Below, one piece after another: positions 1-11,900 of a stretch of 64,000 nt of DNA (the stretch's first letter is position 1; each line of letters begins with the position of its first letter). Made by a program: the position numbers and the translations under genes. The DNA is from Perca fluviatilis (taxonomy: Eukaryota > Chordata > Actinopteri > Perciformes > Percidae): NCBI RefSeq assembly GCF_010015445.1, contig NC_053112.1, forward strand, positions 8,699,403-8,763,402. The letters run 5' to 3'. The notes beneath the pieces were generated by a model. The model was given only the letters and a program-made list of their open reading frames with translations, did not search any database and was not told the DNA's origin.

Positions 1-370
1 CTGCTGCAACAGACCATCAGAGAGAAGTTTCAGGACATGACCGTCCTCACGATCGCACACAGGTGAAAGCTTTTCTGATTTAAAATCCTGTCGATTTTTC
101 AAGGCTATATATTATTACATCCAGCCATGGATGGATGTTACAGAATTAGGTAAAACGCTTAATTTAAACTCTGGGCTCATTCTTTACATGGACATGTAGG
201 AAAATATCTTTTGTGTTTTTTTTTTTGTCTCCAGGATCAACACCATCATGGACTGTGACAGGGTGCTGGTGATGCATGCTGGGAAGGTGGTGGAGTTTGA
301 CACCCCGGCTGCTCTCTGTCAAACTGACCACTCCATCTTCCAAAGGCTGGTCGGTCAGAGAGGAGAATGA
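1..370 (+). CDS. abcc10: ABC transporter ABCC10/MRP7-like, C-terminal two exons (partial)
   Basis: Two coding exons are visible, 1-62 and 235-370, joined in frame across a GT/AG intron (donor at 63, acceptor AG at 233-234). They end at a TGA at 368-370 and give 65 residues. The peptide contains TVLTIAHRINTI, the H-loop (switch histidine) region of the second nucleotide-binding domain of ABC exporters, followed by the usual DRVLVMHAGKVVEFD strand-turn. The wording around the H-loop and the tail (HSIFQRLVGQ) resembles ABCC10 (MRP7), an ATP-driven exporter of amphipathic anions and drugs in the plasma membrane. That identification is from memory of the family; another ABCC member is possible. 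The rest of the gene lies to the left of the window. No clear AATAAA signal was found just after the stop, so the 3' UTR end is unknown. Confidence 0.85.
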
Positions 371-649
371 GATGACTTAAAAGACACTGGAAGGAAGGAA
401 AAAAAGATTTACTTTTTAAATATTTTTTAGAACTCGCTGCCTATTTTTCAGCACCGTCCTACTTCAGAAACTTTTACGACTTTCACAGCACGCACTGTTG
501 GAGCAGAAGAGCGGGGAATGCCTTCTGTTTGGACCGGGATGTGATGATATAGATTTGCAGATCATTTTCTTATTTTGTGCTGACATTTAGTTTATTTTTA
601 ATAGATAATTTCAATGTTTACATAGCATTATTTGAAATTGTCCTTAACT
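371..649 (+). other. Probable 3' UTR and flank of the ABC transporter
   Basis: AT-rich sequence following the stop codon. No open frame of note and no canonical AATAAA were seen. It probably holds the 3' UTR of the upstream gene, but its end cannot be placed. Confidence 0.4.
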
Positions 650-1030
650 TCTATCCATTTTCTGTTCCTGCTTTTCCTATTCAGTCGCGGGTAAGGGCTG
701 GAGCCGATCCCAGCTGACATGGAAAACTTGTTTATGTATACATAATGGCAGAGAAAAAATTATAGAATATATAAGGGGGAAGCTACCTTTAGAGAAGAAT
801 GTTTACTGAATGTTAATTTCCTTTTCCCTGGGGGACGGTCGCCAGTTCATCACAGAGACAGATAACCATTCATGCTCACATTCACACCTACGGGCAATTT
901 AAGGTGAACAATGAACCTAATCTGCATTAATGGACAATGTGTGGAAGCCCGAGAACCCGAGAAACCTGAGGTTACACAGGGAGAGTATGCAAACTCAACA
1001 TAGAAGGCCAGTGGGTCCAAACCTGGAACC
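650..1030 (+). repeat. Teleost dispersed repeat, interrupted
   Basis: The stretch beginning ctatccattttctgttcctg, then gctggagccgatcccagctg, then (after roughly 110 unrelated bases, about 725-835) cgccagttcatcacagagac and acattcacacctacgggcaa, follows the order of a very common fish interspersed repeat, as I recall it. It appears diverged and is split by an insertion. Class not determined. Confidence 0.5.
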
Positions 1031-1209
1031 TTGCTCACCAAGCCTGATTTTTTTCTCGGTATACTAAAGACTACACTTCCCTTAAAAGACTCCTTGATCT
1101 CATTTTTTGGGGACCTTTTTCTATGAAGGAATACATTTGCACTGCATATTGGTGTATTAACAATTTGTCCTGCTTTGATTTGTTGAAATGTATTACTACA
1201 AGCAGTTAA

Positions 1210-1825
1210 AGGTCCCATGGCATGACAATTTCACTTTCTGAGGTTTTTTAACATTAATATGCGTTCCCCCAGCCTGCCTATGGTCCCCCAGTGGCTAGAA
1301 ATGGTGATAGGTGTAAACCGAGCCCTGGGTATCCTGCTCTGCCTTTGAGAAAATGAAAGCTCAGATGGGCCAATCAGGAATCTTCCCTTTATGATGTCAT
1401 AAGGAGCAAGGTTACCTCCCCTTTCTCTGCTTTGCCCGCCCAGAGAATTTGGCCCATCCATGAGAGAGAGAGAATGACATCATGGCTTGCTTTCTCTCCT
1501 CCTCGATAGCGTTTAAAGCTACAGACACAGAAATGGCACATCCTAAGGAAAGCTCATTGTGGGACTGGCTCTAGTGGCTGTAATTCTGCACCAAGGCTGA
1601 ATTTCGGGAAAGAGACTTCAGATACAGTATTAGGGGACCACTAAGGCCTATATAAAAGAGACTTCAGATACAGTATTAGGGGACCACTAAGGCCTATATA
1701 AAAGAGACTTCAGATACAGTATTAGGGGACCACTAAGGTCTATATAAAAAAGACTTCAGATACAGTATTAGGGGACCACTAAGGTCTATATAAAAGCATC
1801 CAAAAAGCAGCATGTAATAGGACCT
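1210..1825 (+). mobile_element. TTAA-flanked MITE, family A, copy 1 (complete)
   Basis: Imperfect terminal inverted repeats begin AGGTCCCATGGCATG and end CATGTAATAGGACCT. Both sides are bounded by TTAA (1206-1209 and 1826-1829), the target-site signature of piggyBac-type transposition. There is no transposase, so it is a non-autonomous element. Further copies start at 20648 and 26426, each also preceded by TTAA. The 3' part carries a 46-bp tandem array. The two open frames in the region are element sequence, not genes. Confidence 0.8.
1611..1797 (+). repeat. 46-bp tandem repeat inside MITE A copy 1
   Basis: About four head-to-tail units of 46 bp, each starting agagacttcagatacagtat and ending in ctatataaa. 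Successive gagacttca words begin at 1612 and 1658. The same array with about four units occurs in copy 2 at about 21095-21267. Confidence 0.9.
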
Positions 1826-1829
1826 TTAA

Positions 1830-2449
1830 CTGGCCTCCGTCGTCATCTGACAATATTTACTGTTTATTTGTTGATTCAGTGTTTTGTGTGGAGCAGTTTC
1901 AGGGTTCTATTTTCTTAAATTTTTCTTCTTTTCACTAAGCATGCACTGGGGAAAGAAATCAACCAGTTATAGGCTGCTATAAACCATTTACGGTGGCTGA
2001 TGGGGGACATTAGTTGCGCTCACATTTAGATATTTGGGGAAAATAATTGTGAAAAGGAAGAAGTATAAAAATGCACATTCTCTGTTAGCTATGGTAATAA
2101 TGGTAATATAGACGGTTATAGAACTCTCCACAAGATCCCAGACTGTGGAAATGATTTTAATTGAGTAGGCATTTATCAAAGACCCTCAGTTTTGTGATTT
2201 ATGTAGGAAAAATACCGGTGTAAATGATGTCAGACGTCACTGCAGGACAGTTTAGTAGCCTGTTCTTTGTAATTTGCTCAGAGATGAAGCAATAACAGTC
2301 TAAATTTGATTTGAATGATCTAATCTGTAATCTCTATCTGGCTCCTTTGTCAGGAGTTAATGATGAGTCACTTTGCAGTTTAGTTTTCATCATCGATGTT
2401 TAACTGTAAAACTTTAGGAAACATGAAAAAGGCCTGTCAAAATAATACA
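1830..2449. other. Intergenic, no gene seen
   Basis: AT-rich DNA between two TTAA-flanked elements. No exon, RNA gene or strong repeat could be supported. Confidence 0.5.
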
Positions 2450-2453
2450 TTAA

Positions 2454-3547
2454 AGTGCTCATATTATGCTCATTTTAAGGTTCATAATTGTATTTAGAGG
2501 TTATATCAGAATAGGTTTACATGGTTTAATGTTAAAAAAACATATTTTTGTTGTACTGCACATTGCTGCAGCTCCTCTTTTCACCCTGTGTGTTGAGCTC
2601 CCTGTTTTAGCTACAGAGTGAGACATCTCACTTCTGTTCCATCTTTGTTGGGAGTCGCACATGCTCAGTAGCTAGGTAAGGACTACTAGCCAGTCAGAAG
2701 CAGAGTATGAGGGCGTGCCCTGACAGTACCTAGGTAAGGACTACTAGCCAGTCAGAAGCAGAGTATGAGGGCGTGCCCTGACAGTACCTAGGTAAGGACT
2801 ACTAGCCAGTCAGAAGCAGAGTATGAGGGCGTGCCCTGACAGTACCTAGGTAAGGACTACTAGCCAGTCAGAAGCAGAGTATGAGGGCGAGCTCTGACAG
2901 TACCTAGGTAAGGACTACTAGCCAGTCAGAAGCAGAGTATGAGGGCGTGCCCTGACAGTACGTAGGTAAGGACTACTAGCCAGTCAGAAGCAGAGTATGA
3001 GGGCGTGCCCTGACAGTACCTAGGTAAGGACTACTAGCCAGTCAGAAGCAGAGTTGAAGAGCGTGCCCTGACAGTACCTAGGTAAGGACTACTAGCCAGT
3101 CAGAAGCAGAGTATGAGGGTGCCGGCGGGCCCCACAGTACCGAGGTAAGGACTACTAGCGAGTCAGAAGCAGAGTGGGCGGGCGCCCTGAAAGTACCTAG
3201 GTAAGGACTACTAGCCAGTCAGAAGCAGAGTATGAGGGCGTGCCCTGACAGTACCTAGGTAAGGACTACTAGCCAGTCAGAAGCAGAGTATGAGGGTGTG
3301 CCATGCTAGCAGCTAGGCGAGCATTATAACGTGTGTTACAAAGTGACCACGTCTGTCTCTGAAGTAAAGGCTGGACTACAATAGAGCTGTTTGGAGCAGT
3401 TGGTGAACAGTGTTTTCTGTTGGAGATGGTAAGTCCCTTTGGGGAGGATTTGGGGCTTTTTCACTTTGGAAGCCTATAACGTGCACAAAAAAGATATATA
3501 ACACAATAAAGGAAAGGGAAAAAGCCAAAAAGCATAATATGAGCACT
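2454..3547 (+). mobile_element. TTAA-flanked MITE, family B, copy 1
   Basis: Terminal inverted repeats AGTGCTCATATTATG and CATAATATGAGCACT are perfect over 15 bp. They are bounded by TTAA at 2450-2453 and 3548-3551. A second copy lies in opposite orientation at 42677-43515, also between TTAA sites. No transposase frame is present. The middle is occupied by a 58-bp minisatellite. Assignment to the piggyBac superfamily rests on the TTAA boundary and is inference. Confidence 0.85.
2672..3310 (+). repeat. 58-bp minisatellite, about 11 units
   Basis: Tandem units of 58 bp, each containing ctaggtaaggactactagcc and then agtcagaagcagagtatgag, inside MITE B copy 1. Most units are nearly identical; those near 3050 and 3120-3190 are more degenerate. 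The same unit occurs about seven times in the inverted copy at 42930-43325. Confidence 0.9.
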
Positions 3548-4380
3548 TTAAAATAAATGTGATGGAAATGCGATATCCTTAAATGTCCAAATCCCCCAAA
3601 ATACTAATTTCACTGTATGTAAAATCAAGAAAAACAGCAAACTTTCATGTTTGAGAACCTGGAACCATCAAGTATTTTTGCTTCAAGAATTACTCCCAAC
3701 AATTAACAGATTTTCAAAATAGTTGCAGATTAATTCTCTTTCGATGGATTAATCAACTAATCGTTGCAGCTCTAATGTAAACTTGGAAATCAAATTTAGA
3801 TTAAAATACTCACCTACAACAAACTATTTTTTTTCTGGATGTACCTCTGGTATTACTACATGCATTATTGTTATACTGAACAATTCAGAGCCACTGAATA
3901 CACCGGACTAAACCTGTATGTTCAATATGTGTAACGTATGACGATATGTTTAACATATCGACATACGAATCATTCGTCAAGGATTTCTGTTGTTTGTTAT
4001 GTCGACACCGTTGCTTTATAACTGGTAATAAACCAGTTTCTTTTATAATAACCGTTGTCGTCGCACCCGTTTCTATTTCAGCAGGTTCGCCTGAGAACAG
4101 AGTTGTTCTTACGTCAAAATCATCGGGAGATGCAGCTGTACCTTTCCATGTACAATAACAACATAACTGTGTGAATGCCACTGAACTCCTTTTCTTTCCA
4201 GTCCAGATTCACACAGGCGAAAGTCTTTGTGATCAACGAGCGACTGTAATCGGAGTGACTCACACAGGGAACGCCTGCCGCTCCCTTGGCACAGGTCAGC
4301 ATTTTTTTATTGTTAACATGCTTATCAAGTTGTCAGAGGGGGAGTGTTTGGTTTATGTTTGTCTGCTCTGTCTTGGTTTT

Positions 4381-4414
<34 letters not shown>

Positions 4415-5159
4415 TTGTTTGTGTGCGTGTGTCGGTGGTGCAACGTAGCTAAGTACTTTTACACAAGTCCAAGTTCGAGGCACTTTTACTTTAATTATAA
4501 TAACACATTTTTAATACTCCACTTTGATGCTGCTTTATACTACTCCAGTTATTCTGAGGGAAAGGTTTTCTTTTTTAACTTCACTGCATTTATGTGACCG
4601 CTTTAGTTACTCTGCAGATTCAGCTTATTAATGCAAAATATAACTCAAATAATCATTATGATGTATTATTATACAAATAGATTAGGATACCCAGCAGTAT
4701 GTCAAGGAATTATAATCAGCCCCATGTTCACTAGCTGCAACATTAAAGCAATGAACACTATAATGCATCAATAATAACATTTGTACATTGCATTGTTATA
4801 GCAACATAATGTGTTTAACCTAATCTTACTTTACTTAAAATGTCTTGCACTTTGCTACTTTATACACTTATGACTGTGAGGAGCTGCAACTTAACAATGA
4901 CCCTGAGGGGATCAGTATAAATTCAGATTCTGATTATAATCCAATATCAAACCTTTATTTAAACTCAAATTTCAAATAGGTTGCCCTCATTTACAGTAAC
5001 ATCACACAACAAGATAAAACAAAGCGAAAACTACATACAACACAAGATATAAACACGAAGAAAACTAAGAAAATTGGAAGAGATTTAATATAATACGTAT
5101 GATTCCAAAATGGACAATTTTGCCTTTTAAGGACAGTTTGAAGCTAATACTTTTGCACT

Positions 5160-5218
<59 letters not shown>

Positions 5219-5457
5219 CTCTGGGAACAGATGTGTTGTGTGTGTGTGTGTGTGTATAAGAAAAAGCGGGCCAGACATTCGAGTTGTACTTTCGTCTGCT
5301 GTCGTGTGCGTTTGTGTGCATGTGCATGTGAGCCGCAGGTGTGTGGTCATCAGGGTGTTTGCACGAGGGCGTGTGGTGTGTATGTGTGTTTGTGTATGAA
5401 TGTTAACAGCTAACAGAGGCAGGACTTTTAAATGTGTAACCTGTTTGTCTGCTTCAG
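3548..5457. other. Intergenic/upstream region with (GT)n tracts; possible distal exon
   Basis: Mostly AT-rich sequence. A (GT)n tract runs 4383-4412 and a longer one 5165-5215. A candidate spliced segment follows a pyrimidine-rich acceptor at about 4193-4202 (ctccttttctttccag) and ends before gtcagc at about 4293; it could be an upstream non-coding exon of the AHNAK-like gene, but this is weak. The open frames across the GT tracts are simple-sequence artefacts. Confidence 0.35.
5165..5215 (+). repeat. (GT)n microsatellite
   Basis: Uninterrupted dinucleotide run of about 25 units. A second interrupted GT-rich stretch follows at about 5236-5255, and a separate run lies at 4383-4412. Confidence 0.95.
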
Positions 5458-5602
5458 GTGAAGTAGTCGTTGACCTGCCTGCAGCTCCTCTCGTCAGTCC
5501 CAGCCTGCAGAGCAAACAGTCGGACTCATGACTCTGTTTGCACACAGTTTGACACAACTTCAACAACTCGGAGGCCAAAACACCTGCCTGATGGACCCTG
5601 AG
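5458..5602 (+). other. Candidate 5' untranslated exon of the AHNAK-like gene
   Basis: GC-richer 145-bp segment between a good acceptor (tctgcttcag, ending 5457) and donor (CTGAG followed by gtcagt at 5603). It contains stops in all frames relative to the downstream start, so it would be untranslated. It precedes the start-codon exon at 8938-8991 on the same strand. No transcript evidence is available; the call rests on splice-site appearance only. Confidence 0.4.
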
Positions 5603-7904
5603 GTCAGTTTCACTCATTCATTTTCCTGTGTGGTGCTTGGTCCTTAAGGTGGCAAGTTTTGGGTGACAGTGTTTCAGTTTCAGGTGATAGGTAGTTTCTG
5701 TCAAGTGTTCATCTTGACTACTTTGAGAAATTGTTATACAGGTCTTTTTTTTTGTTACAGTTTGTTTTACAGTTTGTTTTTATCAACTCATATGCATGTG
5801 CATCATGTTCAACCAGCAGTCACAATGATTCTTCTTCAGTTCATTTTGAACTTGCTGTTCTTCAACTCACCTTTAATCACTTCAATCAACAGTCTTATCA
5901 TTAAATGCATCTAAAAAAACAGAACAAATCATGCTTCATATAAAAAGTCATGTCAGTTCTGTCAGTTGGTCTGCACCTTAAAGTGTTTACCCTCTTATTA
6001 TTACAAACTACAAATCTTCTGCTGCCACCAAATTACACATGTGCTGATTGCTTACCATTTATTGTCGTCAAAACACATTTTATTTTAATTGAGTGCAAGC
6101 TCTATTGTGCATTCAGCCTCTACTTTCTGAACATGTTTTTTAACTTTTATAACTGCAGGCGGGTGCACTTTGGCTTACCTGTAAAATGTGTAATATTTAA
6201 CTTCTTAAGTAGTAAATCAGCTGACGCCTTTGCTCAGAATCTATTTAGAGCCGTGTGTAATACTAACTAAATGCCAATAATGTGATTGATGTTAGTATTT
6301 GGTTTCACACATTAAATGTGGAGGCAGATTTTGTTAAAGACGTGCAGGACACCTGATGCAAAACTACAGACTGATAAAGTTTTCTAAACATTAAAACTAC
6401 ACTTCTTTTTTTTAAATATAGGACCATTTTAACACCTCATATTTAGGGTTTTGATTGATTTTTGTGTATTTTTCTATAATTGTATCATAACAACTTTTGG
6501 GGTTTTGTGGTTCACAGTTATGTGAATGTTGAGTAAAATGTTATCAAAATCCTTCCCAGTTTGACATCTTAAATGCCTGAAAAATTCTTCTTATTTTTTT
6601 TTACTTCAAATTGAACGTAATTTTTACTTTCTGCCATGTAATTTTGAATTCTGTAGTCACATTGATATTGAGATAATCCTGCGATAGTTATTGTAGTATT
6701 TATGAAGTCATTATTGCCTAAACACATTGAATATTTGTTGCTATAATGGCACACTGAAGTGGGGTCAAAATTCAGCAGTTTTTAAAATCATACATATTAA
6801 ATTTTACATGACCGTTTAATTTACACATTTTTATTTTGAAGTGTTATGTTAAAACTGCAGTTAGGTGTTTGTGTGGAAAAAAAATCCTAGTTCCATCCAT
6901 CCAGCGTATCTTTGCACATCATTTCACACGATCTGGAAAGAACATAGTGTGTCTGGATTCACTGGAGGGCTGCCAGCGCTCTTACTTCGATACTACAACG
7001 CAGTGGGTGTGGTCACTTATGACTTTGTCTGCTTACAAAAAGGAAACACCCCAAAAAAAGAACATTTGTTCAAGAAACTCTCGATAAACCTGTTATTGGT
7101 GTTCCTCAAGGCCAAACCTCAAATACCTGAACGATGAGCGAGTTACCTGGCTATCACTCACCCACAGTCGTGTACAGTCAAAGTGTTCTGTGCTGCTTAT
7201 TTTGCGTAGTTTCTGCCGTCCCCATGAGGAATTCAAAGTAATGACAACAAAACTGTTGGCGCGTCCACATGATACAAGCCTTCTTATCTTCACTCGAGTT
7301 TCTGCGCGCGAAAGTCGCCGGATGACACAATCTCCTGAACATAGCCACAGTGAGAAATCCAGAGAGAGTTGTGTGGAGCTGATAGTCTTAATTAGCTTTG
7401 GAGCAACTCATTTGGCAATGGCTTAAATGTAACGGAAGAATTCAGTAAAATAAAGTGTCTCCCAGGGGATGTGCTCATATGAGAATTTGAGTATTTATCA
7501 TGGTCTGAATTAACTGTTGATATACTGAGATAACATGTAAAAAGTCAACAAAAACGGGATTAAAAAATACTTTAATGACTGCAAATATATATATAAAAAA
7601 AAAACTTTTGAATTGAAAAATGGGTATCGATATGAATTTTTATGAAACAATGTGCATTTTTCAATAGTCTTTTTCTGCTGTCAAAACATTGCTTTGTAAA
7701 AGCATACCCTTGCGCTTTTTCATTTGTTCTCACAGCTGTAATAAAATAAAACACAGTGTCTCCCATGCATAAAATATATTAAGTTGGCCAAGTGGATTTG
7801 CCCCACCCAAAGGTTTTTTTATGTTCTTGTATTTCTTGTTCCCTCCTTTCAAAGGTCTGCTTAGAAATGCAGTTAAAACTGTGTTTGCCAAAGTGGTGCA
7901 TTTA

Positions 7905-8130
7905 TGTGCTGTCAACATAGACTGTACATTAATGGACAGTGCATGTTTGACGTCACCCATTGGTTTATGGAGATCTGCTATCCGTCGTTGAGTTTGCAGT
8001 TACAGCGCAGCCATCCTGGTTGCGGATGTGGCGATTTTAGACGAGAGGGAGGAGTGAGGGAGGAGCTGCTTACCCTCTACGTTACGTTACACACTTTCAC
8101 TGGCAATCACATCATGGCCACGCCCTAAAA
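7905..8130. repeat. Probable teleost dispersed repeat
   Basis: The segment around tttgacgtcacccattggtt and the following purine-rich part resemble a short repeat often met in fish introns. It lies in the presumed first intron of the AHNAK-like gene. Family assignment is from memory and uncertain; no second copy was found in this window. Confidence 0.3.
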
Positions 8131-8439
8131 CACCCCCTGCTTTATCGCTGATTTTAAAATCAACGAGACCCTAATTAAAAAAAAGAACATCTTTCTGTGT
8201 TGCAGAAGACTGAAAACTAGCGATTGAGACCATAAACTCATTATGAAAATGTTTACTGAGTAATAAATCAAGTGAGAAGTGGGTCACTTTTTCATAGACT
8301 TCTACACAAACCGACCTCCTTTTGCAACTGCATGTGTCGCCCCCTGCTGGAATTCAGATAGAATTCACGTTTAATGCACTTCCGCATTTGCAGCACTTCT
8401 CTGAACAAACTTCTTATGTAGTCTTCCTTTACCTCAGTG

Positions 8440-8850
8440 GTTAAAGCTACTGTTGATAACTTTTATAAAAAATAACTTTTTGTCATATTTGCTCAAACTT
8501 TCACTATATCCTGACAGTCCTACATGAATCAGATCATCTCTGAAAAACAATCATGTTCCTTTGCCTCCTCCTAGAGCTCCTAATGGCATAAGGAAAACAA
8601 CCAATCAGAGCCGAGGAGTCTCTAACGCAGTGTCAATCACTGCTCATGAAATATGAATCCAGATTCTGTTACTGCATTGCCTATTGCTCGCCTTGAATGT
8701 TTTCAGAAACATGTTTGAGTTACTGTTTAGCTGTAAAATAAGAAAACTAGCTCCAATCAGTAGACGAACGTTTGATTCTCCCGGTTCATCTGTTCCATTG
8801 ATGTTCCTGCTGCTTTGTTTTCTAAGCTTTAACATGTTAGAAACATACAG
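8440..8850 (+). repeat. Dispersed repeat shared with 34600-34940
   Basis: Shared landmarks, in the same order and strand at both places, are ctagagctcctaa, ccaatcagagccgaggagtc, agattctgttactgc and ttttcagaaacatgtt. Copies differ by many substitutions, so they are old. The class was not determined. Confidence 0.7.
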
Positions 8851-8988
8851 TATCTCAGAAGCTGCACTGTCCAGTATGTCACACGTGTAAAGAACTGCTG
8901 TAAATCTATTTACTGAACATTTTCTTTTCTTCTATAGGTTTAATCAAACGGGATTTTGCAATGCCACTGTGACAAAGACACAAGGATC

Positions 8989-11900
8989 ATGGTACGAAAC
9001 ATCCATATATTGTTTTAGTTCTGTGTTTAAAACATTCTATAATAGTTAAATATCTGATGTATGTTGCTTCTCAAAGCTCAAGGCTGTTGAGGTGTGCTTC
9101 TGTTTTAAACGCTTTATGAAATGTCTTTGTTTGCAGCCGTCACACCGCAGGGGAAGGAGTCTCTCCGATTCCCTGATCCTGGACCAATCAGATGACGGAG
9201 GACTGGTCGTTTCCAGCATTGACAACAAGTCCTCAGCCAATCAGGGACTGAGAGAAGGTATGACCCTTTGGCTAGCTGCTAAAGCTTTTTTCCCCTGTAT
9301 TGCTTTTAAATGTTTTCCGTCTTGCCTTTAAGAGTTTAAACAGTTGTTCCCTACAAGAACACGCTTTCGAAATTCAAGGAAATTAATGTGCATTTGACTC
9401 ATATCAAAGGTTGTGTTAACCCTTAATGCTTTAGACTAAGTGAGCAGGAGATAATTAGATGTGCAGTTTTTGTTGAGTCCAGCACTTCAATTATTTTCTT
9501 ATTGAGCTGTATGGTGTTTTTTTTGGGCTATAGTTTAGTTTTTTTGATTGGCAAAAAAAGTTTTCTCTAACATTTCTGCTCCTTCATTTATGTAAATTAA
9601 GTGTAAAGAATTATAGACACACCTTTCAATATTCAGCCCAATTGTAATGGATTGCATATTTTTCTGCTCACTCAGTGTAAATGTATGTAAAATGAACTGT
9701 GGTCGAAAAACAGCATAGCAGTTCTTTTCTAAAGATTTGCTGATGAATCAAAGTTTAAAGATTATTTGAGACAAAACCCAATCTCCATTGCCCTGATATT
9801 GAAAGTGCCAGGTTTAGGGTTTTGAGTCTTAGTCTACCCTTTCATACATTATGATTTGCGCCCATGAGTGATTGTTAAATGGATTATTCAGCCTTTAATC
9901 TGGAACAAGCTACTGTTTTATGCATACACTTGATTCCTCTTTTTCAGGGGATGAACTTTTGGGGGCAACAATCAACTTTGATCAACTTTCAAAAGCAGAG
10001 GTTTTGAAAGTACTGAAGATGATGGAGCCGTTTGATGCCAAGGTCCATGTTCTCACCAGGAACAACATGAGCAAGAGTCTTGGAAATTTGGACCAGTGTA
10101 CCAAGAGTCCTGAGACGGTAGGTGGAGTAAATATATTATCAAGGAATTACTGAATTAGTTAATTAATCATTTTCTTGTACCTTCATGCAGCAGTGGTCCA
10201 CGTCACATCTCACATTTGTTGAAATGTTCTGATGTTCTGCTCAAGGTTTTAATACAGCAGGTTATACCAGAACAAAAGTTCTTGCTTTGTTTTGTGTAAT
10301 TTAAAGGGCATTAATTCTTAAATGTTTAACTAAGAGAATTTTTTGTGCCGCAATTTGCATTACATTAAATCATGGAAACAATGCTAAAATTGATCTCCAC
10401 CCCACAAGAGAATAGTTACCTTAATGGAAATATTATAGTTACATTCAAATAACTAAGTTGTGGTTTATAATTCTAGATGCTGAACGATTCCTACAGCAAA
10501 CTCTACAATGCCAAAATCAAGAAGTTTATGAAAGATGACTTGCACGGTGCCAAGGAGGGCTCTGTGAACAAGGAGGTTACTCCCAAGTCAACTGTACCAG
10601 GCTCATCGAAGGTCAACCTAAAGCACAACATGGGGTTGCCTCGCCTTGGAGTTGACTTTGGAATTGAAAGTCAAAAGAAGAAGACTGTGGCCACAGACGT
10701 TGATGCCGGAGAATTATCATATGACAGCAATCTGAACCTTCCACCTATGGGTCTTGGGTTGAATAGGACTTCTCTAAGTGGAGCTCAGGTACCAAGACTG
10801 AAAGTGAATGCTAGGAGTCCACAATTTAATGCTCCAGACTTCCATCTGTCCAAAACATTACCAGAGGGTCCAAACACTACAGCTGGTATACGACTGCCAA
10901 ACACTGATAGTCCGTCAATTGACTTGACAATGCCATATCTTGAAAGAACTCAAATTGGGCTGGAAAGCAATGGGACTTTTAGAGCTCCAGAAATGGGTAT
11001 GGACTTAAAAAGTTCAGGTGTTACTACCCCTGACATTGGGATAAACCTTAAGGGGGGAAATATCACTGGTCCATCCTTTGACACTGGTGTCCAGACCCCA
11101 GATGTAGGAACCCCAGATGTTCCCTCAGGTAAACTCGGTCTCAAGTATTCCAAGAGACTGAAAAACCCACATCTAAATGTGGACAATCCTACCGGTTATG
11201 TAGAGTCACCCAAGCTTAGGCTGTCTGGAGGATCTCCTGACTTGGACCTAGAAATGCCAGGTGTTGATGTATCACAACTTGATATACATAGGCCGGACAT
11301 TGACATGCCTTCAGGGAAAGTCAAAGTGCCATTTAAGAAACCAAAGATTGATCTTAAATCTCCGGATTTAAATCTTGATGCCCCATCTGGTAAATTGACT
11401 ATGCCCAAATTTGGGTTCTCAGGCAAAGGTGAAGCTGATGGTAAAACACCTGACCTAAGTCTTGAAACACCAAAGATAAAAGGTGGAATTCATGGACCTA
11501 ATGCAAATCTACCCAAAGTTGACCTAAAAGGACCAAAGTTAGCCATTGGCTCTCCAACTGGAAAATACAAAGCTCCTTCGTTTGAAATGCCCAAATTCGA
11601 TTTACCAGGCATTCAAGTTCCCAGTTTTAATGGAGAGGGACCAGATGTGGGACCAGATGTGCGATTGGCAGCGCCAGATCTCAAAGCTAGAATTGCAGAT
11701 CCATATGTTGACATGAATGTCCCCTCAAGTGACTTTGACTTTCCAAGCCCATCTGAAAAGCTCAAAATGCCAGGTTTTGGTCTATCTGGGCCTAAAGTTA
11801 AAGGCCTTGAATATGATTTAAAAAATCCAGGCATGGATGTATCCGCTCCCAAGTTTAAAGGGAGGGGCATCAATTTGCCTGGTGGTGATCTCAAAGCTCC

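Noticed and set aside
2672..3310. Regularly spaced direct repeats resembling a CRISPR array
   Set aside because: The 58-bp units are contiguous without unique spacers, lie inside a transposon in eukaryotic DNA, and have no cas genes nearby.
5099..5617. Cys/Val- and Thr/His-rich frames on both strands
   Set aside because: Translation of (GT)n/(AC)n runs.
7572..7960. Possible small genes on the minus strand in the AHNAK 5' intron
   Set aside because: AT-rich chance frames without recognisable motifs or splice context.
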